A stretch of DNA of 64,000 bases, taken from contig JAJTUP010000002.1 of NCBI GenBank assembly GCA_021399435.1, forward strand, positions 2,914,001-2,978,000, read 5' to 3'. Below, piece by piece: positions 44,764 through 56,088 of the stretch; the first letter of the stretch is position 1; every line of letters starts with the position of its first letter. The translations under genes and the position numbers were made by a program. The stretch comes from Diaporthe sp. PMI_573 (Eukaryota > Ascomycota > Sordariomycetes > Diaporthales > Diaporthaceae). The notes beneath the pieces are model-generated. The model had not been told where the DNA came from. It saw only the letters and a list, made by a program, of their open reading frames with translations, and did not search any database.

Positions 44764-46613
44764 GGTGAATAACTTCTGAACCCGCGAGTCGGAAGGTTTG
44801 AAGGTGAGCTGGTGGTGGTCTTGACTCGTAGGGCGAGGAGGGTTACCAGAAGGTGAAGACCGAGTTTTGAGTTTTGGCAAATCCCCAAGGCCAACCAAGG
44901 GAGAGAAGAAACAGCTGTCAGTCGATCTTGAGTGACTGGGGAAGCTGACATCACCTCCAGTCCACCTGTGCAGCTCCTCTGTCTAGGTATACATACGTAC
45001 TAGCACGTACGGCCTTGAGCTTGAGCTTGAGCTTGCTGTTGTGCTGCACCCAGTAAGACGGTGAAGCGCCTACCACGGCTTGCACAGCTGCAGGTGGGCA
45101 GACAGGCAGATGAGTAGACGGCAGAGAGGCAGGTTGGCTGGTGGGCTGGTGGGAGGCAGGTACGTACCTTGGCTGACACAGGTACGCGTGGAATGTACCT
45201 ATGGACTCCGTATCCAGCTAGCGATTACCCCACTATATGAAATGGGGCAAGCGAGGCAGGGGCTCTGTTCCCAGCTTTCCCCAAGAAGACAGCGGGCTGC
45301 AGAGAAGGCTGGCGCTCTCTCATTTCCCTCCCTCTTCCCTCGCAACTCACGCTCAGCAGCACCAAGCCCAAGCTCACCTAACCCATCAATCATCGCCCCA
45401 GCCCCACCCAGCCTCTCTCCTAAGAGTTTGAAACCGAACTCAACCACCACTGCCAAAGCACCACCCAGAGGACCGCGTCCGTAAGCGCCTGGGACAGCCT
45501 CCCGCCCCCTTGGACCCCATCCCTCCTTCCCGAGGTCCCAGAGCTCACGGGTACTTGTCCCTGCCGCCGCATCCCAGCCAGCTCCAAGGTACCCCCAGCG
45601 CCCCCCGTGTTCCTGTTCCGCAGCGTGTCCCGTCACACCCCCTCCGTTCCGCGTACCCGTTGCCTTCCCATCGCCCATCGCTCATCGCCCATCGCCCAAT
45701 GACGACGACGGGACCGGGCTTTGATTTGCTGCCAGGCCTCAAAGGTTCCAAGCGTTCCCGCGATTGCTCCTTTCCAAAAGAATGACATGGCAACCTTCCA
45801 GGCGCAATGACAACCAGACCAGCAAGCCTCCGCCTCCAATCCGACACGAACGGTCTTCATCCGGCTCAAGGTTGGTTGCACACCATTCATCATCCGGTAC
45901 ACAACACAAGCACACATGATCAAAAGCATCAACCCGTGCGATAATAGCCTCGCCGCCCAGCCCTGTTTCCCCCTGCCCGAACCTCTCACTCATCCATCCA
46001 CTCACTGGCCTACTCCATCCTACTTTTCTCGACCCACATCTCTTTTCCTCTGCCCCTTCCTACGGTTTTGTCATACACAAATGCATATAGCTCAGGCGCC
46101 ACCAACACTTTGGCCTCACTCATAATCACTCTTGGAGAACCCGGTTGTTACAACCTCAGGCACGAACTGCGCACCCAGCCCGGAAGTGCAAGGCCGACCC
46201 GGGATAATATATCTATCTACTTATCAGACACACACAAACTCTCTCACACACGCGCATCTCACCTGCACTACCTGCACTACCTGCACTCATCTCCCCTCTC
46301 CCCTTGACCTTCCGTTCCTCATTCAACCCTGGGAGTTGTGTAGGCACGACCCAGTTGGACACCAACGGACAAGCTGGAGCAGCTGGATCCCCAAACACTG
46401 AAGGTACGCTCCATTGTTGCGCCGGATATTGATGCCAAAAGATGGAAAGGGCACCCGCTCACTCGTCCCCCCCCCTATCACCATGTCGCGATCTTTCTTC
46501 TCTCTTGGTTTCATTCATGCTCTCACTTGCCCGAACCCCCCCCCCCGCCCCACACCCAATTTAGTACTTCTGTATCATCTGTGTCTTTTCCAATTACGGA
46601 ATCCTTATCGAAA
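44764..46613. promoter_or_regulatory. Divergent promoter region of PMI and sgf29
   Basis: A 1.85-kb interval shared by two genes transcribed away from each other. Contains GAGCTT repeats near 45015-45035, CCTGCACTA repeats near 46262-46290 and a strongly C/T-rich plus strand from about 45300 onward, consistent with a long leader for sgf29. Open frames here are mutual shadows without family resemblance. Confidence 0.5.
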
Positions 46614-48095
46614 ATGCCTTCTAACCAGAAACACAATAGACTTCTACGGGAGGTTGAGAACACAGACAGCTGGAAGGGCATGTCGCAACGAAACAGAGAG
46701 CCCAGGCCAAGGGCCCCTCGCAACAGTAGCGCCCAGGGTGAGGAAGTTGGGCTCTGGCAAAAGATCCAAGAAGATCTTGCGACCATCATCGAAGAGGTGA
46801 ACCAGAGCAATGACAACGTCCGTCAGATCGCCGGCCAGGAGAGCTACATAGCCAGCAACCAAGAATCCAAGGACCCCACCGATATCAAGTCCGTAGACCA
46901 GGGGCTGCACAGCCTGGATAAGCTCTATCGCGACGGTGTCAAGATCAACGATGCCACGGGGAAGAAGATCGCCGATTTGCTGGGCTTCATTGAGATATTG
47001 AAAGGCATCCAAGAGGCTAAGGAGAAGGCTGCCGCGCCAGCACTCGGATCATCGTCCCGCTCTGCCAGCCTACTTTCCGGCACCGCTCGTAGCTCCAGCC
47101 GCACCGGCAAGCCGGATAAGGCAGATCGGGAGCGCGAGAGGGAAAGGGAGCGCGAAAGAGAGCGCGAAAGAGAACGGGAGAAGGAACGGGACCAACGGGA
47201 AAAGGACCGTGAGCGGGAGCGCGAACGCGAGCGCGAGAAGGAGAGAGAGCGCAACCGTGATCGTGACCGCGACCGCGAGCGTGACCGCGAGCGTGAACGT
47301 GACGATGAGAGAGATGCCGAAAGGGACAGGGACAGAGACAGAGACAGGGACAGAGACAGGGACAGAGACAGAGACAGGGACAGAGACAGGGACAGAGACA
47401 GAGACAGAGACAGGGACAGGGACAGAGACAGAGACAGGGACAGAGACAAGGCTGATCTCTACGACTTTGACGGCTCTGCTGACAGCCCACACCCCAGCCC
47501 CATTGGCGGCCATGCGCGGAAGCTCGGCGGGCGCAGCGGAGGAGCGTCTAGCGACCGGTCGGGAAACCGCGACAGCGTCCCACCGCGACCAGGCGACCGC
47601 GATACTCCCAAGGCCGACAGCGCAGAGCCGCAGTCCAGCAGCTTCTCGTCCGGGGCGCCCACTGTGGGTAGCTCGATCCGGGCCAAGGTGATGTTCGCAC
47701 GGGATCAGGACGTGGCCTTCAAGCCAAAGCCGCCGACACCCAATGACACGACGGAATGGTACCTGGGCAAGGTGAAGCAGGTGTTGGGCGAGGGTAAGGG
47801 CCGGCGATACATTGTTAAGGACGAAGACCCGGACGTGCCGTCGCCCGCTAGGAAGGAGTACAGGATGAGCGCGTCGGGGATGATCCCGATCCCGCCGCCC
47901 AGCACGGAGCTACCGAAGCTTGACAAGGGCAAGACGGTGCTGGCGCTGTATCCTGACAGCACCACATTCTACAAGGCTGAGGTGACAGGGATGGACGCCA
48001 GCACGGGAAACGTCAACTTGCGGTTCGAAGGTGAGGAGCAGTCGGGCACGCAGCAGGTGGTGGAGCGGCGGTTTGTGGTGGACTATCGGGATTGA
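46614..48095 (+). CDS. sgf29: SAGA complex subunit Sgf29, tudor-domain protein with RE/RD tract
   Basis: Intronless 493-aa protein. Seen: an N-terminal helical region (LWQKIQEDLATIIEEVNQS and following) used by Sgf29 to join the SAGA histone acetyltransferase module. A tract of about 110 residues (roughly 170-279) follows, almost entirely Arg alternating with Glu or Asp. The C-terminal SGF29 tandem-tudor domain has SSIRAKVMFARDQDVAF, EWYLGKVKQVLGEGKGRRY, VLALYPDSTTFYKAEV and VNLRFEGEEQ. Family knowledge: the tudor pair reads H3K4me2/3 and targets acetylation. The protein is longer than usual for fungi because of the charged tract. Its RD part (47320-47450) is an imperfect 12-bp-type minisatellite. 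ATG 46614 is the only sensible start. Confidence 0.93.
   Translation: MPSNQKHNRLLREVENTDSWKGMSQRNREPRPRAPRNSSAQGEEVGLWQKIQEDLATIIEEVNQSNDNVRQIAGQESYIASNQESKDPTDIKSVDQGLHSLDKLYRDGVKINDATGKKIADLLGFIEILKGIQEAKEKAAAPALGSSSRSASLLSGTARSSSRTGKPDKADREREREREREREREREREKERDQREKDREREREREREKERERNRDRDRDRERDRERERDDERDAERDRDRDRDRDRDRDRDRDRDRDRDRDRDRDRDRDRDRDRDRDKADLYDFDGSADSPHPSPIGGHARKLGGRSGGASSDRSGNRDSVPPRPGDRDTPKADSAEPQSSSFSSGAPTVGSSIRAKVMFARDQDVAFKPKPPTPNDTTEWYLGKVKQVLGEGKGRRYIVKDEDPDVPSPARKEYRMSASGMIPIPPPSTELPKLDKGKTVLALYPDSTTFYKAEVTGMDASTGNVNLRFEGEEQSGTQQVVERRFVVDYRD
47320..47451 (+). repeat. Coding minisatellite GACAGAGACAGG-like
   Basis: Tandem GACAGA/GACAGG units encoding Asp-Arg repeats inside sgf29. 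Units are close to identical, so length variation between isolates is likely. Confidence 0.9.
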
Positions 48096-50270
48096 ATAGG
48101 CGGGGTGGACGAGGGCCGGAGATGTCCACAGCCTAGGCCCAGAGTCATATTCATACTTATATTGATATCTACGTTCACGATTACTGAGAGCATAAAAAAA
48201 GCTGTTATCCTGAAGCGTAAGGAGGATGGGTGATCAGGCTGATTGATCGGGGAGCCATGTCAAGCGTGTCGGAGTCGACATGCGGGAACACGGTGGGCGT
48301 TGAAACAAAAGGCATTGTGCATTGTCCATGCGAAAAAACAGCTACGATGGACGGGCCGGCTGGGTGGGCCGAGACAGGCCACCCGCTGGATGGTTCGATG
48401 GCTCTCGCACAGCTCGTACAGGACTCGTACAGGACTCGTGCATGTGCAAACATCAGGGCGGCGGACCAAGGTCAACACGAGAGGCGATCATGAATCCGGG
48501 CTGCAGAAGGAGGGTGAGCACGGAGCATGACTAAATATATGCCCAATGTTCGTCTCGTTAGTCTCGTTACAGTAGTGCAAATGTCAGATCGGTACTGGCA
48601 GACGGGCGGGATTTTTAATCTCTGCAGTGACAGTAATGTCCGGGCAGGTTATAGTTTGGGTGCAGATTAATATTGATGCTCGAGTGGTTGGGTGGGCCCC
48701 TGGGAGATGGTGTATGCACAGCAAGCGGGTGCGAGAGGGGCAGGGTACCCGGGTACTTGGGTACGTACCGGGGGAGCTCGCTGCGGCGGGCCCAACACAA
48801 GCCTGACAAGCAGCCAGTGCCAAGGCGCGCAGCTGGGGAGTCAGGGGCAAGCCAAATGAATTGAAACGCCTCGACGTTCCTGTTCCTGTCCCAACTTCCC
48901 GCCCGCCGCTCGCCATCAGAAACGAAAGTGCAACTCGAGCCGGCACCGCCTGTTCATTTATTCAAGGTTGGTTGGGATCTACTCATTGTCTATCAACCGG
49001 GCCCCCCTCTGCCCAGCACAGGTGTACACCGCAAGCACAGCAGCAGGAAGAGCAAGCAGCGCAAGCAGCAGCTTCAGGCCCATCAAAACATCGCCTCAAA
49101 CCTGCCCAGCCAGCACAGTCACCCGCTCAGTCACTCACTCAACGGTCGAGACGACGTTCTGCCTTCTGCATTTATCTGTCTGCATTGCACTCGCTCTATT
49201 GCATTTTGCATTGCGTCGCATTGTGTCGCAGTCCCTCACCAGCCAGTCTCAGGGTCTTTCTTCCTGATAGATATACTCTGGGCGCCCATCAATACCCCAT
49301 CATACCCGCCCTGCCTCTTAACTCTCTCCCATTCACCCCCCCCACCAATTCGCGTCACCACCCAATACATAACACACACTCGACGCAATCTCCCAGTTGC
49401 AACACTACTTCGACTCTTCCTCGCCTCTATTTCTCTGTCCCTCATTGTTCCTCGCCCCCAGTGCCGACAATACAATATTGAGCCGCTGCATCGTACTCAC
49501 CCACTCCATTCCATTCAGTTGGTCACTTGTCATCTCTCGGCCAAGACAGCCATATCAGTAAGTCCTGCCTCCTTATGTGGTTGTACATCCCGGAACTTAC
49601 CACATTTGAGTCGAATTGAATTGGATTACATCTCGGCACATCCCTACCCAGATCCGCCCTGCAGCACCCCGGTTTTTCCTGTGAAAGTCCGCGGCCTCTG
49701 ACTTGACGCGCAATTGGCACCTGCTCATGCTAATTTCCAACCGCCCTCCTCTCCAGACCTCCGCTGCTATTGTGCTCTCTGTGCTCTGTCGCCAAGCAGG
49801 AAACCCCCATCCAGCTAGCCTCCCCCGAGCGCAACCCATCCGACGACATTCCTTTGCACCACCACCGCCACCAGCTCTGCTTCACTCGTCTATATCCACG
49901 CGACGTACTCCCTTCGTCGCTTGCCTCTCGCCGCCAGCTCCACTAGGCTGTTTCCTCAAGTCGCGTCGTCCACCTCGTACCTTTTCGACACGCGCGCAAC
50001 ATCCTGACTCGCTTCGCTCGTCTCGCAAACCGCCCTCGACTCCTACCTACTGCCTGTTCGCGCACATACAACGTTGTTCCTAATTTAGCAGTCGCTCGCG
50101 GCCGTTGCCCAACTACTCGCCCGCTCTCCTTGACCTCAGCGACCTAGGTACTTCCGCTCCACGCGCTCGAGCTGACTATCAACGCAACTTGATCCCTCGA
50201 GGTCGCCCAAGAAGACCGACCTAATCTGTACGCTTTGCGAACGCATTTGACCACCACAAACAGCGCCACA
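48096..50270. other. Intergenic region and long arf6 leader
   Basis: No gene is supported. 48740-48775 holds GGTACC-rich repeats. From about 48900 the plus strand is pyrimidine-rich. A GTAAGT donor at 49558 and a CTCTCCAG acceptor ending at 49756 could bound a leader intron of arf6. A CCTAGGTA motif is at 50142-50151. Confidence 0.45.
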
Positions 50271-50999
50271 ATGGGTGGCCAACTTAGCAAGATGATGGGC
50301 AAGATCTTCGGATCAAAGGAGATGCGCCTGTTGATGCTGGGTCTCGATGCGGCTGGAAAGACGACGATTCTCTACAAGTTGAAGCTCGGCCAGGACGTGA
50401 CCACCATACCAACAGTCGGCTTTAACGTCGAAACTGTCACATACAAGAACGTCAAATTCAATGTCTGGGATGTCGGTGGTCAGGACAAGATCCGACCTCT
50501 GTGGAGGCATTACTTCAGCGGTGCGTATTTCTGCCCGCGACCGGTTTCAACCCGGCCCGGCTGGTCACATTGATGCAGGCCACGGAGACTGACGAGGTAT
50601 CACAACACAGGAACCCAAGGTCTGATTTTCGTAATCGACTCATCCGACCGAGCACGGATGGAAGAGGCAAGGCAGGAACTGCACCGCATCATCAACGACA
50701 GAGAAATGAAGGACAGCCTGCTGTTGGTCTTTGCCAACAAGCAAGATCTGGACAACGGTAAGCCAGGCTCACGACCGTCCCCCTAGGGAACCAAGCGCGA
50801 ATACAAATATGCTGATCGTAATCTTCCCCGCGCAGCCATGAAACCACAGGAAGTAACCGAAGCCCTCGAACTCAACAAGCTCAAGGACAAGATATGGTTC
50901 GTCGTTCCTAGCTGCGCGACGACTGGCGAGGGCCTCCTCGAGGGCCTGGCTTGGTTGTCCAACAACGTCAAGGCCCCAGCCGCGCCGGCAAAGAAATAA
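50271..50999 (+). CDS. arf6: ADP-ribosylation factor 6 type small GTPase
   Basis: Predicted 186 aa from exons 50271-50520, 50611-50757, 50836-50999 (introns 90 and 78 nt, both phase 1). Seen: Gly2 for N-myristoylation (MGGQLSK), P-loop GLDAAGKT, switch I around [12 protein letters not shown], switch [10 protein letters not shown], guanine-specificity NKQD and SCATTGEG. The signatures [13 protein letters not shown] and [16 protein letters not shown] place it with Arf6 rather than Arf1. A short Ala/Pro/Lys tail extends the usual C-terminus. Family knowledge: acts at the plasma membrane in endocytosis, actin organisation and polarised growth. Convergent with ssn3. Confidence 0.95.
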
Positions 51000-52336
51000 G
51001 GCCCGTGAGCTGTGCGCAGAGGCTGTGCGCAGCAAAACGTGCATGAGCGCGCGCATGCGTTCTTGTTTAATGCATTTGGCAGATCAAGGCCACGGTGGTG
51101 GCTGTCGGGCGCGGTAATTATAGGGCTGCACACCAACAAACCAACAAAGTTCGGGGAAAAGAAAAATGCACATGTTGACCGACGCCCTTGTTGAGGGTCC
51201 AGCTGGGCTCGAGAGGCCGGGAAAGGGTGAGGGATATTCATAATGCACTCGGTCAGCTCGGTCCTAGATTTTCTTTTTTTTTCTTTTCCCCGCCCTCTTC
51301 CTCTTCCTGTATCATGCTACTACGTTTGACGACTCCCTATCTGTTTTTTCCTCCTCCTTTTGTACAGTCATGTAATTCTCCGTTTTATCGGCGCGCTTTC
51401 TTCATACATCTTTTCCCAGCCCTGGCTTCTAGGAGCACTCAAATTACCAAGAGAAGAAAAGGGGGTTGAAGGGGGAGAGCACCCCCTTCAGCCGCCCCCG
51501 CACACACACCATATCATGAATCCCATTCTGTGGGATCGCTAAGGAACACCCACCGCCCGGGCCCGAATGAGCTGAGCTGCGAGGCACGACTTCTCCGGCC
51601 GGGTCGTGAGGGAGCAGATCAGGGAGGAAGGGAGGGGGAGAATTCATAGGAGGTGCTCAATTTCATACCCTGGACAACCTACACAACCATATTAGAAGGA
51701 AAAGTTTCAGGACCGAGAAGTCGCCCATAGAATAGTACCCAAGTAGTCCATTTGTGAAAAGCAAGAGAACTGGGCTGGCCCCCGTCCCATGATTCACCAG
51801 CCGGGTGCATTTCTCTACAGGGGCAGGCCACTGCAATGCACGGCACTGCGCTACACTTATTCTGGCCCATGCCCCTTCTTCTTCTTGCCCCTTCCCACCT
51901 TTAAATCTCAAACTCTTTTGATGTCTCTAGATGCCAATGCTCAGTCTAACTCATACTATCAAAACAAAACAAAAACTCCGTCCCATGATGGCCTGTCTCC
52001 TGGGCACTGCTTTCTCTCGTCTCGCATGTTGCCGCCCAAACGCCATGCTCCATAATGCATATTCCCAGAAACCAAACCAATGCAAATGTTTCCTCGCGGA
52101 AAGAAAGCGGAACAGATCCGCAATGCCGACACAAAGGGGATGCTTTTTCGTGTCCTCGAACAAAACCCCCTTCTCCACGAAAACACCACGGCCTGCCCCC
52201 CCCCCTTCCTCGGAGCCAGCCATGTGGAATTAGGCGGCCGTGGTGTCATTCCTCCCATACACAGCAGCACAAGCGCAGCGTGCCATACCGTCGTGGCCTC
52301 TTTTGATCTTCCCCCACATGACGCGGGTTGGTTCTT
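51000..52336. other. Convergent intergenic spacer
   Basis: 3' flanks of arf6 and ssn3. A T-rich stretch occurs near 51271-51290. No gene is supported. Confidence 0.5.
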
Positions 52337-53878
52337 TCAACCGTCCTGCTTGACCCTCTTACCGGGTCGGACGAGCGAGTCGTCAGGCAGGCCGCTGCGC
52401 TTCGTGCCGGGCAGGCTGGATGTGCGGATGTCGTTGTCGTCCTGGCTGACGCGGCGGTGGGGGTACTCGACCTTGAGGCCCTCGAAGCAGTTGGCGCTGA
52501 CCTTGTCGGGCCCGGTGGCGAAGAAGGGGTGCTGCAGCGCCTGGGCGGCCGTCAGCCGGCGATCAGGGTCGTACTCGAGCAGGCCCGCCAGGAGCTTGTA
52601 GCCCTCCTGGCCCAGCGACGCCAGCGAGCTCGGCCCGCCGTTGGGCGCCGACGTCCCCGTGCTGGTCGTGATGGTGCTGTTGTACCACTTGTCCAGCTGG
52701 CTGCCGGCCGGCTGCTGCTGTGAGTGGTGGTGACCCCCGTGGTGGCCCCTGCCGCCGTGGTGGTGGGTCATGGGTGGCTGCAGCTGCGACAGCGAGCCGT
52801 ATTCTGGCATGTGCACCAGCAGGGGCCAGCGCTCCTTGGTCGGGAGACCCATGATGTCGACAATCTTCTGCATCTGGTTGCGCTGGAAGGGCACTGTCTT
52901 CTTGGAGTCCATCTTGGCCTCCTCGCCCTTGAAGATGGGACGCAGGCTCAACAGCTCGGCAAAGATGCAGCCGAGCGCCCACATGTCGATGGCGGGCGTG
53001 TAGTGCCTGCTGCCAAGAAGCAGCTCCGGGGCGCGGTACCAGATGGTCACGACGACCTTATCGCCGCTGTAGAGGCTGTGGAGGGGCTTCTGGAACATGC
53101 GGGCCAGGCCGAGGTCGCCGATCTTGACCTCGCCGGCGGACGTGACCATGATGTTGGCGGGCTTGAGGTCCCGGTGCAGCACCCAGTTGGCGTGCAGGTA
53201 CTGGCATCCGTTGAGCAGCTGGAACATGATGGACTTGATGGTGGCCGGTGGGACGGGGTGCCTGGGCTGCTGCGTGTGATGGTGGATGATCTGCAGGAGG
53301 TCGTGCTCGGCGTACTCGAACACCATGAAGATGCACTTGTCCTCGAGGATGATCTCGTGCAGCTTGATGACGTTGGGGTGGGACAGCTCGGAGCACAGCG
53401 CCATCTCGCGGACGGCCGACTGGGAGATGCCCGTGTAGGTCACCACCTCGCCCTCCTTATCCGGCTTGAACTTCTTGATGGCGAACTCGCCGGGCTGGCC
53501 CTGCCGGCCGACGGCCTTGTAGACGCGGCCATAGGTTCCACTGCTGATGAAGCCGATGACCTTGTACCGGTCAATGACACGGACCTTTGACTGATAGCCT
53601 ACAGGACCGAAGCCACGGTCAGACGGGTCTACGAGATGGGGTCAGCCTCGGTGTTCTGCAAGGGGTGTTGGTTCTCGACGACGGAGACAAGGGATCTAGC
53701 GGGAGTCAGGTGACATCAAGCTGGATGGGGATGTACTAGTGAGACGAAAGGAGACGAGATGGGGGCGGCCAGTCGTACATGAGGATGAACCCTGCCTCGA
53801 TAGGCCTGGCCTCCCTTGAAGACCTGACGACTGCCTGGCCAGGCCATACTGCCTTGCCGAGGCCGACGAGTTCATCAT
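52337..53878 (-). CDS. ssn3: Mediator cyclin-dependent kinase Ssn3/Srb10 (CDK8)
   Basis: Predicted 463 aa from exons 53878-53779 and 53628-52337. Seen in the large exon: [14 protein letters not shown], glycine loop [26 protein letters not shown], the cyclin-contact helix [29 protein letters not shown] and an activation segment with Asp in place of the phosphorylated Thr ([14 protein letters not shown]). [16 protein letters not shown], a His/Gln-rich insert and the family end [20 protein letters not shown] with [11 protein letters not shown] follow. These identify the Mediator kinase. It phosphorylates the polymerase II tail and transcription factors and mainly represses. The N-terminal exon ([16 protein letters not shown]) is chosen by phase and a good GT donor, and is less certain than the rest. 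Transcription is toward arf6. Confidence 0.93.
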
Positions 53879-54356
53879 GCTGATGATGAAAATGGGGCCG
53901 AGCAGGTCGAGAAGGGAGAGCGGAGGGGGAGGGGGAGGAGGAGGAGGAAGGGGGGGGGAAGATATCGGGCTTTGAGCAGCAGCAGCAGCAGCACCGGCAT
54001 CATTTGCTCAAGGGGGGTGTGGCGCAAAAGGATTCGAGCGGCAAGCCTGACTAGACATGCAAGTTGGCCCCAGCTGACATCCGACGGGGCCGGGGCCCTC
54101 CGCAACCAAGAACTGTCGGCCGAACGAGATCGGTCCCCGTTTCCGGGCTCCCCGAGAGCGTAGATGGGGCCGAGATGAGATGTGGGACCCGGGGTAATTG
54201 CTCGAGCATATGTATGTATGTATGTATGTATGTATGTGTAGTCGGTACTTTGGGTTAGGGTAGGAAGCAGGTGGTGGATGTTTGAGGATGGCGGGGAGGA
54301 GCTGTGGCGAGAGCGAGCGAGGGAGCGAGCTGGGCAAGGAAGACGCTGTCTTGGGT

Positions 54357-54400
<44 letters not shown>

Positions 54401-56088
54401 TGTAGGTGTCTGGCTCCTCGCAGATCATGCTTTTCGAGGCAGGCAGTTGTGGGACAGGGTGGATAAGAGCTCAGTAACGAGGGTGATGGATCAGACGTGC
54501 GAAGCGCATGCGCAGGTGTAAGCCGCAGTTCATATCGAAGCAATCAACAAGGGTTGGCAGTGAGCGAGTCACACAAATGGGAAAGACAGTTCATCGTCCC
54601 CTTCCCCCTCCTCCCCGGGGCCCCCCCCTGTGCAGGTCATCCGCTGCCACAATAAGATTCGGTGAGGAGAATGCAAACACCGTGCCATAGCCCGCCAATG
54701 CAGACAGAGACAAGAGCACAGGACACACAAGAGCACAGACGGGCACACTTAAAAGACTCAGAAAAGACTTGGGAGGTGGTGGTGGTGGTGGTGGTGGTGG
54801 TGGTTAATGGTGGGCATCTCACCTTCGAAGGCAGCCTGGACACTCTTCTTTAGGATGCTTTTTGGATACGACTGCGTCCCTCCCGAGCCCTGAGAGGCTA
54901 CCGACGGCGGGTTGGTCATGGTCGTCGTCTTTTTTGTGCCCTTTCTCCTCCTCCTCGTTTTCTTTTTCTCTTGCCTTCCTACAGTGCCTCCGGGTGTGGG
55001 GATGGAGACGGGCACGAGTGTTGATCTTGAATCCTGCCCTTCCGCACAGGGTAGCGGATGCTCAAGCCCTCGCTTGTGATTATGATTCTCATGCACGAGC
55101 TGATGCTTCGGGGCGCAGAGCAAGGAAGCACTGACGCCCCCGTGCTGCTCTGGGCCGGGGTTGGACCGATACCGAGCGAGCGAGAGAGCGAGCGAGCGAA
55201 GGAGGTTTCGCTGGCGGGTCCTTTTCCGACCTTTGCTTTCCGGACGAGCGAGGTTTCGAGGCCGGGCTACTGTTGTTCTGTCTGCCTGACTCTTGCTGAC
55301 AGGTCTCGGCTAAGGACTGACGGGGTTCCTGGCGTTTCGGCTCGGGGATCGCAATATGGAGACTATGCTGGTGTGTCTGGACTCTAGGCCGGTCCGTCGG
55401 TGTATCGACAAGGCGCAGCAGATAGATAGACAAACTGATAAATAGGGGAGTGAATGTACGGATGGATGGAACGCGCCCTGGTTTCCAGCTCCGTCGTCGC
55501 CCGCGCGTGTTCCTGGATGCGCACGAGCGTAGCGATGAAACCCGGCTTACCCAAATGGGGTTGCCAGATGCTGTGTATGCAACGTGGCGGGGGAATTCCT
55601 GATGCGACGCTGAGTACTGATTATCCGGGTGTTTGCTTAGATACTTGGCATCCAAGTTGAGCTATGCTGTGGATCTGGTACAGACTACAAGTCGAAGCCC
55701 GAGAGGGAGTTGTTTACATGCATGAGGCAAGACAAGGGGGCTAAGTACAATTAAACTTCGTAGGGCCATTTAATCATGACACAAAAGGAGTGTTTCGCTA
55801 ACAATCAACCACTGAAATCCAACGGCATTTCGGTAGTGGTTCGTCTTAGCCTGGCGAACCACCGTCCACACCTGGCCCGGCCCCTCAGACCGTTGTGCTT
55901 CAGCCCAATCCAGGTACTTGCACGAAGTTGCAATCTGTTACGTAGATAACTAGGCACAAGTCAACTTCCAAAAGATGATGTAATAATTTCCACTGCTCTT
56001 TCTTTTCAGGCTCAATTGAAGCAACACATGTCCTCTCTGCACCGCAATGGATCCCTAACCCAGCTCAAATAAAAGGCCTGGGCTATCA
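53879..56088. other. ssn3 upstream region with microsatellites
   Basis: A 2.2-kb region between ssn3 and arp2, both on the minus strand. Microsatellites: TATG at 54209-54237, TG at 54359-54397, GGT at 54776-54804, GAGC near 55175-55200. On the minus strand an ATG at 54919 opens 97 nt with coding-like MTNPPSVASQ and SILKKSVQAAFE, ending at a strong GTGAGA donor (54822). It may be an upstream exon or a leader ORF of ssn3, but joining it to the next acceptors gave no clean frame. A long polypyrimidine tract precedes the chosen ssn3 start. Confidence 0.45.
54359..54397 (+). repeat. TG dinucleotide microsatellite
   Basis: About 19 uninterrupted TG repeats in the presumed ssn3 leader/promoter. Confidence 0.95.

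Noticed and set aside
46925..47513. Long minus-strand frames of alternating Leu-Ser and Cys-Pro-Leu
   Set aside because: They are antisense shadows of the Arg-Glu/Arg-Asp minisatellite in sgf29, and simple repeats stay open in several frames.
55089..55655. 188-codon minus-strand frame upstream of ssn3
   Set aside because: Arg/Ser/Pro-rich with segments derived from a GAGC microsatellite; no conserved blocks.
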